From assembly GCA_030620735.1 (NCBI GenBank), contig JAUXDV010000133.1, positions 1 to 5,828 of the forward strand: a stretch of DNA of 5,828 nucleotides, given 5' to 3'. Shown here piece by piece: positions 4,970 through 5,828 of the stretch. Both the position numbers and the translations under genes were made by a program. This DNA comes from Gammaproteobacteria bacterium (GTDB lineage: Bacteria; Pseudomonadota; Gammaproteobacteria; Chromatiales; Chromatiaceae). Below the pieces are notes generated by a model that did not search any database, was not told where the DNA came from, and saw only the letters and a program-made list of their open reading frames with translations. The first letter of the stretch is position 1. Each line of letters opens with the position of its first letter.

Positions 4970-5828
4970 GTCGCTATTCGGCGAACTTGTTTTCAGCGTT
5001 GATACATCCACCCTGATCTCGGCAAGCCGTTTGCGTGTCGCCGGGCGCACCTTCTCCTGGTAGCGGCCGCCCAGATGTTTGGCGAGAAATTGCTCGATGG
5101 CCGCCGCCATGGCCATGCGATTGTGGGCGGCGTTGAAACCGTGCCCCTCGTCTGGCGCAACGAGGTATTCCACCGGCTTGCCGCTGTCACGCAGGGCTAT
5201 TACGAGCTGATCGGCTTCGCGTTGTTGCACGCGCGGATCGTTGGCGCCATGTATTACCAGCAGAGGCGCCTTGATGCGGTCTGCTTTGAATAGTGGTGAG
5301 CGTTCGATCATCTCCTCACGATCAGCCGCTATGCCGGGATTACCGATCCACTTGTACCAGGTGTTTTCGAGAAACGGCTTCCAGTAGTCCGGGAAGCTTT
5401 CGGTGAGGGTGACCAGGTTCGAGGGAGCCACGTAGGGTATGCCGCAGGCATAGATATCGGGTGTGAAGGCAGCACCGGCCAAGGTCGCGTAGCCGCCGAA
5501 AGATCCGCCAAAAATGGCAATGCGTTTGGGATCGGCGATCCCTTTTTTCTTCAGGTATTCAACGGCGTCGGTGGTGTCATGCTGCATGGCTCCCGTACCA
5601 AGTTCACGGATGCCGGCATTGAGGTAGCGTTTGCCGTAGCCGGCGGAGCCACGATAGTTCACCTGCATCACGGCGTAGCCGCGATTAGCCAGGAACTGTA
5701 CATAGGGGTCGGAGCGCCAGTAGTTGCGTTTCCAGGGCCCGCCGTGTATGTACATCACCAGCGGCAGATTGCGGGGTGCGACGCCCCCGGGAAGCGTCAG
5801 ATAGCCGTGGATAGTCATGCCGTCGCGG
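4967..5828 (-). CDS. S9 family peptidase (prolyl oligopeptidase-like), C-terminal catalytic domain, partial
   Basis: This is the catalytic domain of a prolyl oligopeptidase/acylaminoacyl-peptidase type serine peptidase. The frame continues through the right edge: codons before the internal ATG at 5818 read RDG, giving the family junction RDGMTIHGYLTLP. That ATG is therefore not the start, and the N-terminal beta-propeller lies outside. Numbered from this methionine, MYIHGGP (22-28) is the oxyanion region, VNYRGSAGYG (53-62) is a family block, and FGGSFGGYA (103-111) holds the nucleophile Ser106. HGANDPRV (190-197) holds Asp194 and DEGHGF (223-228) holds His226, so the triad is complete. The C-terminal tail LGGRYQ followed by about 30 polar residues is normal for bacterial members. 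Whether it is exported cannot be judged without the N-terminus. It ends at TAA 4967-4969 inside a terminator stem and shares direction, but probably not a transcript, with the capA-like gene. Confidence 0.93.
   Translation of the reverse strand, partial: RDGMTIHGYLTLPGGVAPRNLPLVMYIHGGPWKRNYWRSDPYVQFLANRGYAVMQVNYRGSAGYGKRYLNAGIRELGTGAMQHDTTDAVEYLKKKGIADPKRIAIFGGSFGGYATLAGAAFTPDIYACGIPYVAPSNLVTLTESFPDYWKPFLENTWYKWIGNPGIAADREEMIERSPLFKADRIKAPLLVIHGANDPRVQQREADQLVIALRDSGKPVEYLVAPDEGHGFNAAHNRMAMAAAIEQFLAKHLGGRYQEKVRPATRKRLAEIRVDVSTLKTSSPNSD

Noticed and set aside
5818..5818. Internal ATG as the start of the S9 peptidase
   Set aside because: The frame continues upstream to the window edge with the conserved RDG preceding it, and the codon lies in the middle of the family's domain junction.

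Overview
The window looks like chromosomal DNA of a Gram-negative bacterium, most likely a gammaproteobacterium. The support is the mix of families: a eukaryote-type class I aldolase, a TIGR02117/DUF2459 protein, a predicted lipoprotein hydrolase, CapA and an S9 peptidase, together with moderate-to-high GC genes and lipoprotein- or Tat-like signals. This placement is inference. No rRNA, tRNA, CRISPR array or intact mobile element is visible.

Left part, plus strand: after about 130 bases that may hold the tail of another gene, three genes run head to tail with overlapping ends. They are a class I fructose-bisphosphate aldolase, a DUF2459 protein with an export signal, and an alpha/beta-hydrolase with a lipoprotein-type N-terminus. 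The junctions are TAGTG and GTGA, so they are probably co-transcribed and translationally coupled. A cytosolic glycolytic enzyme is thus joined to two envelope proteins of unknown substrate, with no evident metabolic link. After a 68-base gap comes a short, odd gene. Its first ~45 residues resemble the helix-turn-helix start of a TetR-type regulator, and the rest is the cysteine-rich C-terminal part of a DUF1848 protein. It is best read as a deletion-born fusion or a remnant of two genes.

Right part, minus strand: converging on the first cluster are a CapA-type metallophosphatase-like protein with a twin-arginine-like N-terminus and, upstream of it, the C-terminal catalytic domain of an S9 (prolyl oligopeptidase) peptidase that runs off the right edge.

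The 297-base spacer between the two minus-strand genes is the most structured non-coding part. It holds an intrinsic terminator whose stem contains the peptidase stop codon, a four-run G tract with quadruplex potential whose last two runs can instead pair with a nearby C-rich tract, a long imperfect palindrome covering a TTGACA box, and a small open frame ending two bases before the capA start. The 197-base convergent spacer (3248-3444) shows no recognisable gene or strong terminator.

I do not see a clear new multi-gene system here. The most notable items are the TetR/DUF1848 chimera, the overlapping aldolase-DUF2459-hydrolase cluster and the structured spacer.
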